Source of the DNA: Streptomyces sp. NRRL S-350
GTDB lineage: Bacteria; Actinomycetota; Actinomycetes; Streptomycetales; Streptomycetaceae
DNA length: 18,163 nt
Assembly (NCBI RefSeq): GCF_000719705.1
Contig: NZ_JOHO01000090.1
Span: forward strand, 1 to 18,163
Direction of reading: 5' to 3'
Part shown: positions 1-6,763 of the stretch, one piece after another
Layout of the letters: each line of letters opens with the position of its first letter
Numbering within the stretch: the stretch's first letter is position 1
Made by a program: the position numbers and the translations under genes
Notes under the pieces: generated by a model
Databases searched by the model: none
What the model saw: the letters and a program-made list of their open reading frames with translations, nothing else
What the model was told of the DNA's origin: nothing

Positions 1-37
1 CCTGTCTCGTGGGCTCGGAGATGTGTATAAGAGACAG
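1..37. other. Nextera (Tn5) read-2 adapter, library artefact
   Basis: Bases 4-37 match the Illumina Nextera read-2 adapter and end in the 19-base Tn5 mosaic end AGATGTGTATAAGAGACAG. Bases 1-3 (CCT) are the last bases of the same i7 index seen at the other end of the window. This is not genomic DNA. A reading frame running out of it on the plus strand starts with the well-known contaminant peptide MGSEMCIRDS. Genomic sequence begins at 38. Confidence 0.98.
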
Positions 38-1259
38 CGGTGAGGGCGGCCAGGGGGTCGACGGTGCCGTAGCCGAGGCGGGGGTCGGGCAGTCGGGTGC
101 CCGGGTGGTAGGCGGTCGAGGTGAGGCGGTCCTTGAGCTGGGCCGGGCCGAGGTCGGGGCGGTAGCCGAGGACCAGGGCGGCGGTGCCGGCCACGACGGC
201 GGCGGCGAAGCTGGGGCCGGAGCCGGTGAAGTAGCCCTTGGCGCCCGGTCCGACGCTCATCATCGCGTCGCCGGGGGCCACCAGGTCGACGCGGCCCGTC
301 GCGGCGCCGCCGCCCGGGGCCGCCGGGGCGTCCGGCCCTGCCGAGGCGACCGACACCCTGGACACGCCCGAGGCGACCGCGCCCGCGCCCGAGCCGCCCG
401 AGCCCGAGCCGCCCGAGCCCGGGCCGCCGCCGGGCGGGGCGCCGTCGGGGCCCAGGTCGGACACCGTCAGGACCTCCGCGGGGGCCTGGCCGGCGCCCTG
501 GGCGGCCCCGGCACCGCCGCTCTGGTCGGGGCCGGCCGGGGCGACGACCAGGGCGCCCTTGCCGTCGGCGTAGCGGACGGCGCCGGCCAGCTCCTCGTTG
601 CCGGCCTGGACGGGCAGGGCGAGCGCGATCACCCGGGCGCCGCCGTCGGCCGCGTCCCGGATGCCCTTGGCCAACAGGGCCGCGGTGGTGTTCCCGTTGT
701 CGTCGGTGACGGCCACGGCGAGGATCCGCGCCTCGGGGGCGATGCCCGCGAAGCCGACGCCGTCCTGGTGGCGGGCCGCGATCAGTCCGGCGAGGAAGGT
801 GCCGTGGCCGACGCAGTCGCGGGTGGAGGCGCCGGTGCCGTACTCGCGCGGGCCGGCCGTCAGGCGCTGGCCCAGGACGCCGGAGGCGGGGTCGACTCCG
901 GAGCCGACGACGGCGACGCTCACCCCGCCGCCGCGGCTGAGCTGCCAGGCGGCCTCGGGGCGCAGGAAGGTCTGGGCCCACGGCATGCGGTCGGTGTCCT
1001 TGTCGGAGGGCTTGACGCAGCCGTCCGCGGTGGCCGGACCCTTGGACTGGCCGATCACGGGCAGGGCCCCGGAGTCGGCGCCGCCGGAGGGGCGCGCCCC
1101 GGGGCGGGCCCCGGCGGTGGCGGCACCCGGGCCCGGGCCCGTGGCGGCGGCGGGCACGGCCGGTGCCAGCAGGACGCCGCAGCACAGCGCCGCGGCCGCC
1201 GCCGGGGCGGCCCCGGCCCGGCGGATCCGCCCGGCGCGGCGGGGGCGGGCGCCCGTCAC
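38..1259 (-). CDS. Mycosin-like S8 subtilase, 3'-truncated, probable pseudoprotease
   Basis: At least 407 codons; the C-terminus is lost at the adapter. Mycosins are membrane-anchored subtilisin-family proteases of type VII secretion systems. GTG at 1257-1259 is the chosen start: GGGGAG (1266-1271) lies six bases upstream, and the codon overlaps the stop of the preceding ATPase gene as GTGA, which implies translational coupling. The N-terminus has basic residues, a hydrophobic core (ALCCGVLLAPAV) and an Ala-rich cleavage region, so it is secreted. The His motif HGTF (H152) and the Ser motif GPSFAAA (S350) are present. The Asp motif reads AVVGSGVD, with Gly119 where subtilases have the catalytic Asp. 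The oxyanion Asn of the usual AAGN motif is Pro244 (APAGPDQ). A Gly/Ser-rich insert follows the oxyanion loop. The frame ends in LGYGTVDPLAALT, close to where mycosins begin the linker to their C-terminal membrane helix. Proteolysis is doubtful; a structural role in an ESX membrane complex is the likelier inference. Confidence 0.9.
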
Positions 1260-4200
1260 ACGCCGCTCCCCTGCAGCAGGGCGGGGATGTCCTGGGGCAG
1301 CAGCAGGCTCAGTTCCGACACGTCGCCGATGTCGAGGCGGGCCAGGCGCCCGGCCTGCCGGGTCACCATCGCCTCCAGGGTCTGGCGGGCGAAGCGGCCG
1401 TTGCCGAAGTTGCGGTCCCGGGGGACGGCTTCGCACAGCTGCGTCAGTGCGGTGAGGGTCTCGGGGGCGCAGACGTACCCGGCTTCCTCGGCCTGCACCC
1501 GCACGATGGTGACGAGTTCCTGCGCGCTGTAGTGGTCGAAGGCGATCTGCTGGGTGAACCGGGAGGCCAGGCCGGGGTTGGAGGCGAGGAAGCCCTGCAT
1601 CTCCTCCTGGTAGCCGGCCACGATCACCACGACCTCGTCGCGGTGGTCCTCCATCAGCTTCATCAGGGTGTCGACGGCCTCCTGGCCGAAGTCGCCGCCG
1701 GCGGCGCCGCCGCGCGGGGTGAGGGTGTAGGCCTCGTCGATGAACAGCACGCCGCCGCGGGCGCGTTCGAAGGCGTCGCGGGTGAGCTGGGCGGTGTGGC
1801 CGATGTAGCGGCCGACCAGGTCGGCGCGGGCGGTCTCGACGAGCCGGCCGTCCGGCAGGACGCCGAGTTCGGCGAGCAGGGCGCCGTAGAGGCGGGCGAC
1901 GGTGGTCTTGCCGGTGCCGGGCGGGCCGGCGAAGACCAGGTGGTGGCTGATCTTGGCGGTGGGCAGGCCGGCCTCCTCGCGGCGGCGCACCTGGGTGATC
2001 AGGTTGACGAGGTTCTCGACCTGTTCCTTGGCGGCGGCCAGGCCGACCATCGAGCGCAGCCGCTCCAGCAGTTCGCTGCGCCCGTCGGCGGCGCCGGCGC
2101 TGCCGCGCCCGTCCGCCCGTGCGGCGGCCTGTTCGCCGAGGTCCTCGGGCAGCAGGAGCGGCAGGTCGGCGTCGGTGACCTCGGCGAGTCCGGCCAGCCG
2201 GGACGCCTGGCGGTCGACCATCTCCTCGAACACCTTGCGGGCCGCGCGGCCGTTGCCGAAGTCCGCGCCCTTGGGCATGCGGGTGAAGTGCGCCCCGAGG
2301 GCGTCCACGGCGGCGGCGTCCAGTTCGTAGCCGTGGGCGGCGGCGGCCCGTTCGACGATGGTGACCAGTTCCTCCGCCGAGTAGTTGCGGAACTCGACGG
2401 TGCGGCTGAACCGGGAGGCCAGGCCGGGGTTGGAGCCCAGGAACTCGCGCATCTCCTCCGAGTACCCGGCGACGATGACCACCACGTCGTCGCGGTGGTC
2501 CTCCATCAGCTTCACCAGGGTGTCGATCGCCTCGCGGCCGAAGTCCGGGCCGGTGCCGCCGGCTCCGGCGGACAGCGTGTACGCCTCGTCGATGAACAGC
2601 ACGCCGCCGAGCGCCGACTGGAAGACCTCGGTGGTCTTGATCGCGGTGCCGCCGACGATCGAGGCGACCAGGTCGGCGCGGGCGACCTCGGTGAGGTGGC
2701 CGCTGCGCAGGACGCCGAGCTCGGCCAGGATGGCGCCGTAGAGGCGGGCGACGGTGGTCTTGCCGGTGCCGGGCGGCCCGGCGAAGATCAGGTGCCGGCC
2801 CATCGGCAGGGCCGGCATGCCGGCCTGCTCGCGGCGCCGGGCCAGCTTGTTGAGGTTGACCAGGGTGGCCACCTGCTCCTTGACGCCCTCCAGGCCGACC
2901 AGCGCCTGCAGGGCCGCCTGCGGCCCCTCCGGCTCGGGCGGCGGCGGGGCGGCGTCCGGGTGCCGGGCCGCCTCGGCGCCGTCGTCCCGGCCCCCGGCGT
3001 CGAGGCCGCTGTCGCCGGGCGCGCCGGCCGGGCGGGGCGCGGCGGGCCCGTCCTGGGCGCCGGCGCCGACGCTGCCGTGGCTGTCGGCGCGGCCGTTGTC
3101 CCGGCTGGTGAGGTCCTGGACGGACAGCCGGCTGCTGGGCCTGGTCTGGCGCAGCCCCGAGCCGCGGTTGCCGGCGACGGTGCACCCGGTGATCCGCACC
3201 GGCTCCTCGGACTCCGCGCGCAGCCCGTCGCCGGCGTTGTCGGTCAGTTCGCAGCCGGTCAGCGCGGCCCGGGCGCCCGGGCCCAGCAGCACGCCGTGGC
3301 GGCGGTTGCCGTGCACCCGGGCGCGGGCCATGGTGAGTTCGCCGCCGTCCTCGACGAGCACGCCCTCGCCGCTCCACTCGGCGATGTCGCAGTCGCGCAG
3401 CGAGGCGACGCCGCCGGGGCCGATCTCGACTCCGCTGACCGCCCCGGTCGTCCCGGGGCCGGCGGCCGGGGCGGTGCCGCGCACGGTGGAGCCGCCGACC
3501 TGGGTGTTGCCGCCGTCGGCGACCCGCAGCGCGGCCCGCCCGGTGGCGGACAGCACGCACGACTCCAGCCGCCCGCGCCCCTCCCGCAGCACCTCGACGC
3601 CGTGGCCGTGCACCTCGGCGACGTCCAGGCGGCGCAGCAGCGGGTTGGCGCCGTCGCGCACGCTCACCCCGGCGCCGGTGGCGCCGCGCACCTCCAGCCG
3701 GTCGAACTCGGCGGCGCTCTCGCCGACCAGCTCCACTCCGGCGCCGGCGCTGTCGGAGACCGCGGTGCGGGTCAGGGCGGGGCTGGAGGACTCGTCCACC
3801 AGGATCCCGGCGGCTTCGGCGCCGGCCACCTCGCACTCGTGGAAGCGGCCGCGGGAGCGTCCGGTGACGTGGATGCCGTGGCCCCGGGTGCGCACCGTGC
3901 GGCAGCGCCGCACCAGGGGGTCGGTGCCGCCGGCCAGGACCACGCCGTGGCTGCGGGTGGCGCTGACCGTGCAGTCCTCCAGCAGCACCTCGGCGGCGGA
4001 GGAGACGTAGACGCCGATCGACACGTCCCGGACGGTGGTGCGCAGCACCCGGGTGGTGCTGTTCTCCTCCAGGGCGATGCCGGGCTTGTCGGTGGCGGAG
4101 ATCTCGCAGTCCTCGATCGAGCCGCGTCCCTCGCCGTTGGCGCACACGCCGTTGCCGCGGGCGTCGCGCAGCACGCAGCCGCGCACGACGGGGTTGGCGC

Positions 4201-4702
4201 GTTCGCCGATCACCACGGCGGAGCTGCCGAGGTGTTCGATCACGCAGTCCTCGATCACGCTGGTGCCGGTCGAGGTCTCGACGATGCCGGCTCCGGCCGG
4301 GTTGACGACGCGGCAGCCGCGCATCGCCAGCGAGCCCTGCTGGCGGGTCAGTACGGCCGTCCAGGAGTTGCCGGCCACCTCGCAGTCCTCCAGGGCGGCC
4401 TGGCCGCGCGGGACGTCGACGGTGGGCAGTTCCTCGTCCTGGCCCTGGAGCACCAGCCCGGTGAGCTGGACGGCCTCGGCCACCACCTGCACCACCGCGC
4501 CGCGCCGGGGGGAGATGCGCACGCTGCCGCGGGGCTCCTCGGCGGTGATGGTCACCATCTTGGTGATCACCAGGTTCTCCTCGTAGCGGCCCGGGCGGAC
4601 GCTGATCACCGCTCCGCTGCGGGCCGCCTCCAGGGCGGCGCCGATCGTGCGGTAGCCGCCGTCGCGCTGCTCCGCACAGACCGTCAGCACATGGCGGGTC
4701 AT
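1256..4702 (-). CDS. Right-handed beta-helix protein fused to two EccA/CbxX-type AAA+ ATPase domains
   Basis: 1,148 codons, ATG start, with GGAGGAG eight bases upstream. Residues 1-529 are a right-handed parallel beta-helix: about 22-residue repeats of the form xxDCxV...GVxVxxGxxPxxRxC, in the style of pectate-lyase/NosD folds. There is no signal peptide, so it is probably cytosolic. A Pro/Ala/Gly-rich linker (about 530-595) leads to AAA domain 1 (about 596-850; Walker A GPPGTGKTT with K648, Walker B GVLFIDEAYTL with D705/E706) and AAA domain 2 (about 877-1135; K932, D989/E990). Both domains keep their ATP-binding and hydrolysis motifs and GLASRF, a likely arginine-finger segment. The family (CbbX/CfxQ, EccA of ESX systems) forms ring ATPases that remodel or chaperone partners. 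Inferred role: handling or export of the giant protein, with the beta-helix as substrate or scaffold module. Classical EccA has a TPR N-terminus and one AAA domain, so this is a different architecture. Confidence 0.93.
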   Translation of the reverse strand: MTRHVLTVCAEQRDGGYRTIGAALEAARSGAVISVRPGRYEENLVITKMVTITAEEPRGSVRISPRRGAVVQVVAEAVQLTGLVLQGQDEELPTVDVPRGQAALEDCEVAGNSWTAVLTRQQGSLAMRGCRVVNPAGAGIVETSTGTSVIEDCVIEHLGSSAVVIGERANPVVRGCVLRDARGNGVCANGEGRGSIEDCEISATDKPGIALEENSTTRVLRTTVRDVSIGVYVSSAAEVLLEDCTVSATRSHGVVLAGGTDPLVRRCRTVRTRGHGIHVTGRSRGRFHECEVAGAEAAGILVDESSSPALTRTAVSDSAGAGVELVGESAAEFDRLEVRGATGAGVSVRDGANPLLRRLDVAEVHGHGVEVLREGRGRLESCVLSATGRAALRVADGGNTQVGGSTVRGTAPAAGPGTTGAVSGVEIGPGGVASLRDCDIAEWSGEGVLVEDGGELTMARARVHGNRRHGVLLGPGARAALTGCELTDNAGDGLRAESEEPVRITGCTVAGNRGSGLRQTRPSSRLSVQDLTSRDNGRADSHGSVGAGAQDGPAAPRPAGAPGDSGLDAGGRDDGAEAARHPDAAPPPPEPEGPQAALQALVGLEGVKEQVATLVNLNKLARRREQAGMPALPMGRHLIFAGPPGTGKTTVARLYGAILAELGVLRSGHLTEVARADLVASIVGGTAIKTTEVFQSALGGVLFIDEAYTLSAGAGGTGPDFGREAIDTLVKLMEDHRDDVVVIVAGYSEEMREFLGSNPGLASRFSRTVEFRNYSAEELVTIVERAAAAHGYELDAAAVDALGAHFTRMPKGADFGNGRAARKVFEEMVDRQASRLAGLAEVTDADLPLLLPEDLGEQAAARADGRGSAGAADGRSELLERLRSMVGLAAAKEQVENLVNLITQVRRREEAGLPTAKISHHLVFAGPPGTGKTTVARLYGALLAELGVLPDGRLVETARADLVGRYIGHTAQLTRDAFERARGGVLFIDEAYTLTPRGGAAGGDFGQEAVDTLMKLMEDHRDEVVVIVAGYQEEMQGFLASNPGLASRFTQQIAFDHYSAQELVTIVRVQAEEAGYVCAPETLTALTQLCEAVPRDRNFGNGRFARQTLEAMVTRQAGRLARLDIGDVSELSLLLPQDIPALLQGSGV
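1266..1271 (-). promoter_or_regulatory. Ribosome binding site for the mycosin-like gene
   Basis: GGGGAG on the minus strand, six bases before the GTG start and inside the last codons of the upstream ATPase gene. It decides the start and supports translational coupling. Confidence 0.7.
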
Positions 4703-4710
4703 GGGGCGTT

Positions 4711-4717
4711 CTCCTCC
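4711..4717 (-). promoter_or_regulatory. Ribosome binding site for the beta-helix/AAA gene
   Basis: GGAGGAG on the minus strand, eight bases upstream of the ATG at 4700-4702. This near-perfect Shine-Dalgarno sequence fixes the start. It lies in the 76-base gap after the membrane-protein gene, in which I see no convincing promoter or terminator. Confidence 0.8.
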
Positions 4718-4778
4718 GTCGTTCGGGGCTGTGGTGCTGGTGGGGCTGGGGTGCCGGGGCTGCCGGCTGCGGCGGGGG

Positions 4779-6125
4779 TCAGCCGGTGCAGTTCGCCTTG
4801 ACGGCGGAGGCGGCGTGGTGGGCGTAGGTCTTGGTGCCGCCGTTCCAGTCCAGGCCCCGGCTGTGCATCACCACGGCGATCCTGCCGCCGCTGAGCGGGA
4901 ACGATCCGGCCGAGACCCACTGGCCCCGGCTGGCGACCTGGTTCACCGGGAAGGTCTTGTTCTGCACGGTGTAGTAGGTCGGGGCGCCGCCGACCGCCTT
5001 GAGGTCGCCGTTGGGCACGTACACCGACAGCTGGCAGGTGCCGGTGGTGAGCGAGCCGGTGTTGAAGGTCCACACCACCGAGTTGCTCTTGTCGTCGTTC
5101 GCGTCGCCGGACATCGGCACCGAGGTGAAGCCGCCGCTGCAGCCGTCGCCGGTGTAGCCGCCGGAGTTCTTCCGCCAGCCCTCCTGGCCGTTGTCGTACC
5201 AGCCGATGAGCTGCATGGAGGTGGACCCTCCGCAGCCCGGGCCCGCGACGCCGTTGTAGGTGGGCGGCGGGGGCGGGGCCGGCTGGACGGGCTTGGCCGG
5301 GGGCGGGGCGGGCTGCTGGCCCGCCGGGGGCTGCTGGGCGGCGGGCGGCTGCTGGGGCTGGGTCTGCGGCGCGCCGGCGCCCTGACCGCCGCCCTGGCCG
5401 CCGCCCTGCGCCGAGGCGGGCGGTGCCGCCTGGCCGGGCGCGGCGCCGCCGCCGGCGGGGCGTCCGGTGCCCGGCGCGGCGCCCTGGCCGCCGCCGGGGG
5501 CCGGAACGACACCGGGCAGGGCGGCAGCGGCGGCGGCCCCGACTGCCGCGGGGACGACGCCCTCCCCCGGCGCCGGGGCGCCGGCCGGCTGAGCGGGCTG
5601 ACCCGGCTGCAGGGGCTGGTCGGCGGGCGGGTTGCCGGGGGCGTCGGCCCCCGGAACGTAGCCGTCGCCGCCGCCGTCCGGCTGCGAGTACCCGGCGGGC
5701 GGCGGCCCGTCCGCGCCGTGCGGGCCCGGGCCGTCCCCGCCGAACCCGGCGATGCCCAGCGGCACGCCGGCCAGCACCAGGCCGGCGATCACCGCGGCGG
5801 CCACCATCGGCTTCGGGATGCGGCGCGCGCCCGCCTCCTCGGCCGCCGGATCCTGCCCGAACGCGCCGGCCCCGGCCACGGCGGTCACCCCGGCGGGCGC
5901 CCCGGCGGCCCCGGCGGCCCCGGCGGCGGGCCCGGCGCCCTGCGGCGGCGCCACCTGCGGCGCCGCGCCGGCCGCGCCCACCGCCGCGGGTGCCTCCACC
6001 GCGGCCCCGGCCTCAGCGCCGCGCGTGTTCTCCTCCACCGGCTCGGGCACGGCCCAGGCCACGGCGGGCAGTTGGATGCCCCCGCCCTCCGGCCGACCTT
6101 CCCGTCCGCTCCGTTCCTTGCCCAC
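4779..6125 (-). CDS. Single-pass membrane protein with long linker and Cys-containing extracellular domain
   Basis: The frame is open from a GTG at 6207-6209 (476 codons). That start has no ribosome binding site, so the GTG at 6123-6125 is preferred: AGGGGG lies five bases upstream, giving 448 codons. In 476-codon numbering, residues 30-125 are a charged then Ala/Pro-rich cytosolic tail. Residues about 131-153 are one membrane helix after basic residues (RRIPKPMVAAAVIAGLVLAG). Residues 156-316 are a Pro/Gly/Gln/Ala-rich linker. Residues 317-476 are a compact domain with four Cys (GPGCGG, GDGCSGG, GTCQLSVYV, KANCTG) that could form two disulfides. The pattern VVWTFNTG...CQLSVYVPNGD...YYTV...WVSAGSFPL...AAS resembles golvesin-like beta-sandwich domains, which are linked to binding at the cell surface. 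That family match is tentative. The topology places the C-terminal domain outside the cell. A surface, wall-binding or docking role for the export machinery is inferred only from the neighbouring genes. Confidence 0.85.
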   Translation of the reverse strand: MGKERSGREGRPEGGGIQLPAVAWAVPEPVEENTRGAEAGAAVEAPAAVGAAGAAPQVAPPQGAGPAAGAAGAAGAPAGVTAVAGAGAFGQDPAAEEAGARRIPKPMVAAAVIAGLVLAGVPLGIAGFGGDGPGPHGADGPPPAGYSQPDGGGDGYVPGADAPGNPPADQPLQPGQPAQPAGAPAPGEGVVPAAVGAAAAAALPGVVPAPGGGQGAAPGTGRPAGGGAAPGQAAPPASAQGGGQGGGQGAGAPQTQPQQPPAAQQPPAGQQPAPPPAKPVQPAPPPPPTYNGVAGPGCGGSTSMQLIGWYDNGQEGWRKNSGGYTGDGCSGGFTSVPMSGDANDDKSNSVVWTFNTGSLTTGTCQLSVYVPNGDLKAVGGAPTYYTVQNKTFPVNQVASRGQWVSAGSFPLSGGRIAVVMHSRGLDWNGGTKTYAHHAASAVKANCTG

Positions 6126-6238
6126 CCAGGCCCCCTGGCCCTCGACGACGACACCCGACAGGAACGGCCGTCCCGGCCTCAGCGCTCGCACGGCGCAGCC
6201 GTCCCTCACCTACCCACGGACGGCGGGGCGCGCGGGGT

Positions 6239-6685
6239 TCAGTCGGAGTCCGGGCGCCACACCGGCTCGGCCGGCCGCGGCGGGTGGAGGACGAAGTCGG
6301 CCGCCCGCTGCAGGGTCGCCGCGTCCGGCTGCGGGCGGGCGTCGCCGCGCTCGCGCAGGTGCGCCAGCAGCCCGGGCTCGGGAGCGAGGTCGTACTCCTC
6401 CAGGTAGTAGGTGACGGTGTCGGTCCAGATCCACTCGCCGTCGGTGCGGTAGTTCAGCGGGACGGCGCCCCGGCGGGAGGTGTCGAAGACGTCGTCCATG
6501 AGCATCGGCGTCACCAGCACCGCCGCGCCGGCCCGCAGGTACCCGGCCAGCGCGGCGCGTTCCGTCGCGTCCTCCACCACCTCGCGCTCCGCCGAGAAGC
6601 CCGGCCCGGTCAACGGGTCGACCATGTCGAAGACCGCCGCCAGACGGAACTCCCCCGCGTCCGCACGCCCTTGCCGCTGATCCAT
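6239..6685 (-). CDS. Small soluble protein of unrecognised family, candidate immunity protein
   Basis: 148 codons from the ATG at 6683-6685, chosen because GGGGAG (6692-6697) sits six bases upstream. A GTG at 6707-6709 would add eight residues but has no such site. There is no signal peptide or membrane helix. The protein is acidic and aromatic-rich, with the stretch YRTDGEWIWTDTVTYYLEEY near the middle followed by APEPGLLAHLRERG. I recall similar stretches in other actinobacterial proteins but cannot name the family. It is the first gene after the giant toxin-like gene, 78 bases from its stop codon and after a strong hairpin. This is the usual place for an immunity gene against the C-terminal toxin domain, here the deaminase. 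That role is inference from position, size and solubility. Alternatives are a chaperone for the giant protein or an unrelated enzyme. Confidence 0.8.
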   Translation of the reverse strand: MDQRQGRADAGEFRLAAVFDMVDPLTGPGFSAEREVVEDATERAALAGYLRAGAAVLVTPMLMDDVFDTSRRGAVPLNYRTDGEWIWTDTVTYYLEEYDLAPEPGLLAHLRERGDARPQPDAATLQRAADFVLHPPRPAEPVWRPDSD

Positions 6686-6691
6686 CTCCTG

Positions 6692-6697
6692 CTCCCC
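6692..6697 (-). promoter_or_regulatory. Ribosome binding site for the 148-codon gene
   Basis: GGGGAG on the minus strand, six bases before the ATG at 6683-6685. It selects this start over an in-frame GTG eight codons upstream. Confidence 0.65.
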
Positions 6698-6708
6698 GCT
6701 CGGTTCCA

Positions 6709-6753
6709 CCCGGTGAACGGCGCCGGGACCGCCCGGCGTTCACCGGGCGGTCC
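6709..6753 (-). terminator. Two overlapping, mutually exclusive hairpins between the giant gene and the 148-codon gene
   Basis: Stem A: 6726-6736 (GGACCGCCCGG) pairs perfectly with 6743-6753 around a six-base loop; it is 11 bp and begins 10 bases after the giant gene's stop. Stem B: 6709-6719 (CCCGGTGAACG) pairs perfectly with 6737-6747 around a 17-base loop; it is also 11 bp. The two stems share 6743-6747, so only one can form. There is no U-tract after stem A. It could be a partial terminator of the kind common in GC-rich actinobacteria, or a processing or attenuation site that sets downstream gene expression relative to the giant gene. Stem B ends 11 bases before the GGGGAG ribosome binding site of the small gene. 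Confidence 0.6.
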
Positions 6754-6763
6754 GGGCCCCGCG

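Noticed and set aside
9..1532. 507-codon plus-strand open frame
   Set aside because: It begins inside the Nextera adapter and is antisense to the mycosin-like gene; low-complexity Gly/Ala/Arg translation without any domain.
1163..4801. 1,212-codon plus-strand open frame
   Set aside because: Antisense shadow of the beta-helix/AAA gene, whose motifs (two Walker A and two Walker B) are clear on the minus strand; long antisense frames are expected at this GC content.
4701..6407. 568-codon plus-strand open frame
   Set aside because: Antisense to the membrane-protein gene; repetitive Gly/Arg/Ala translation with no recognisable domain.
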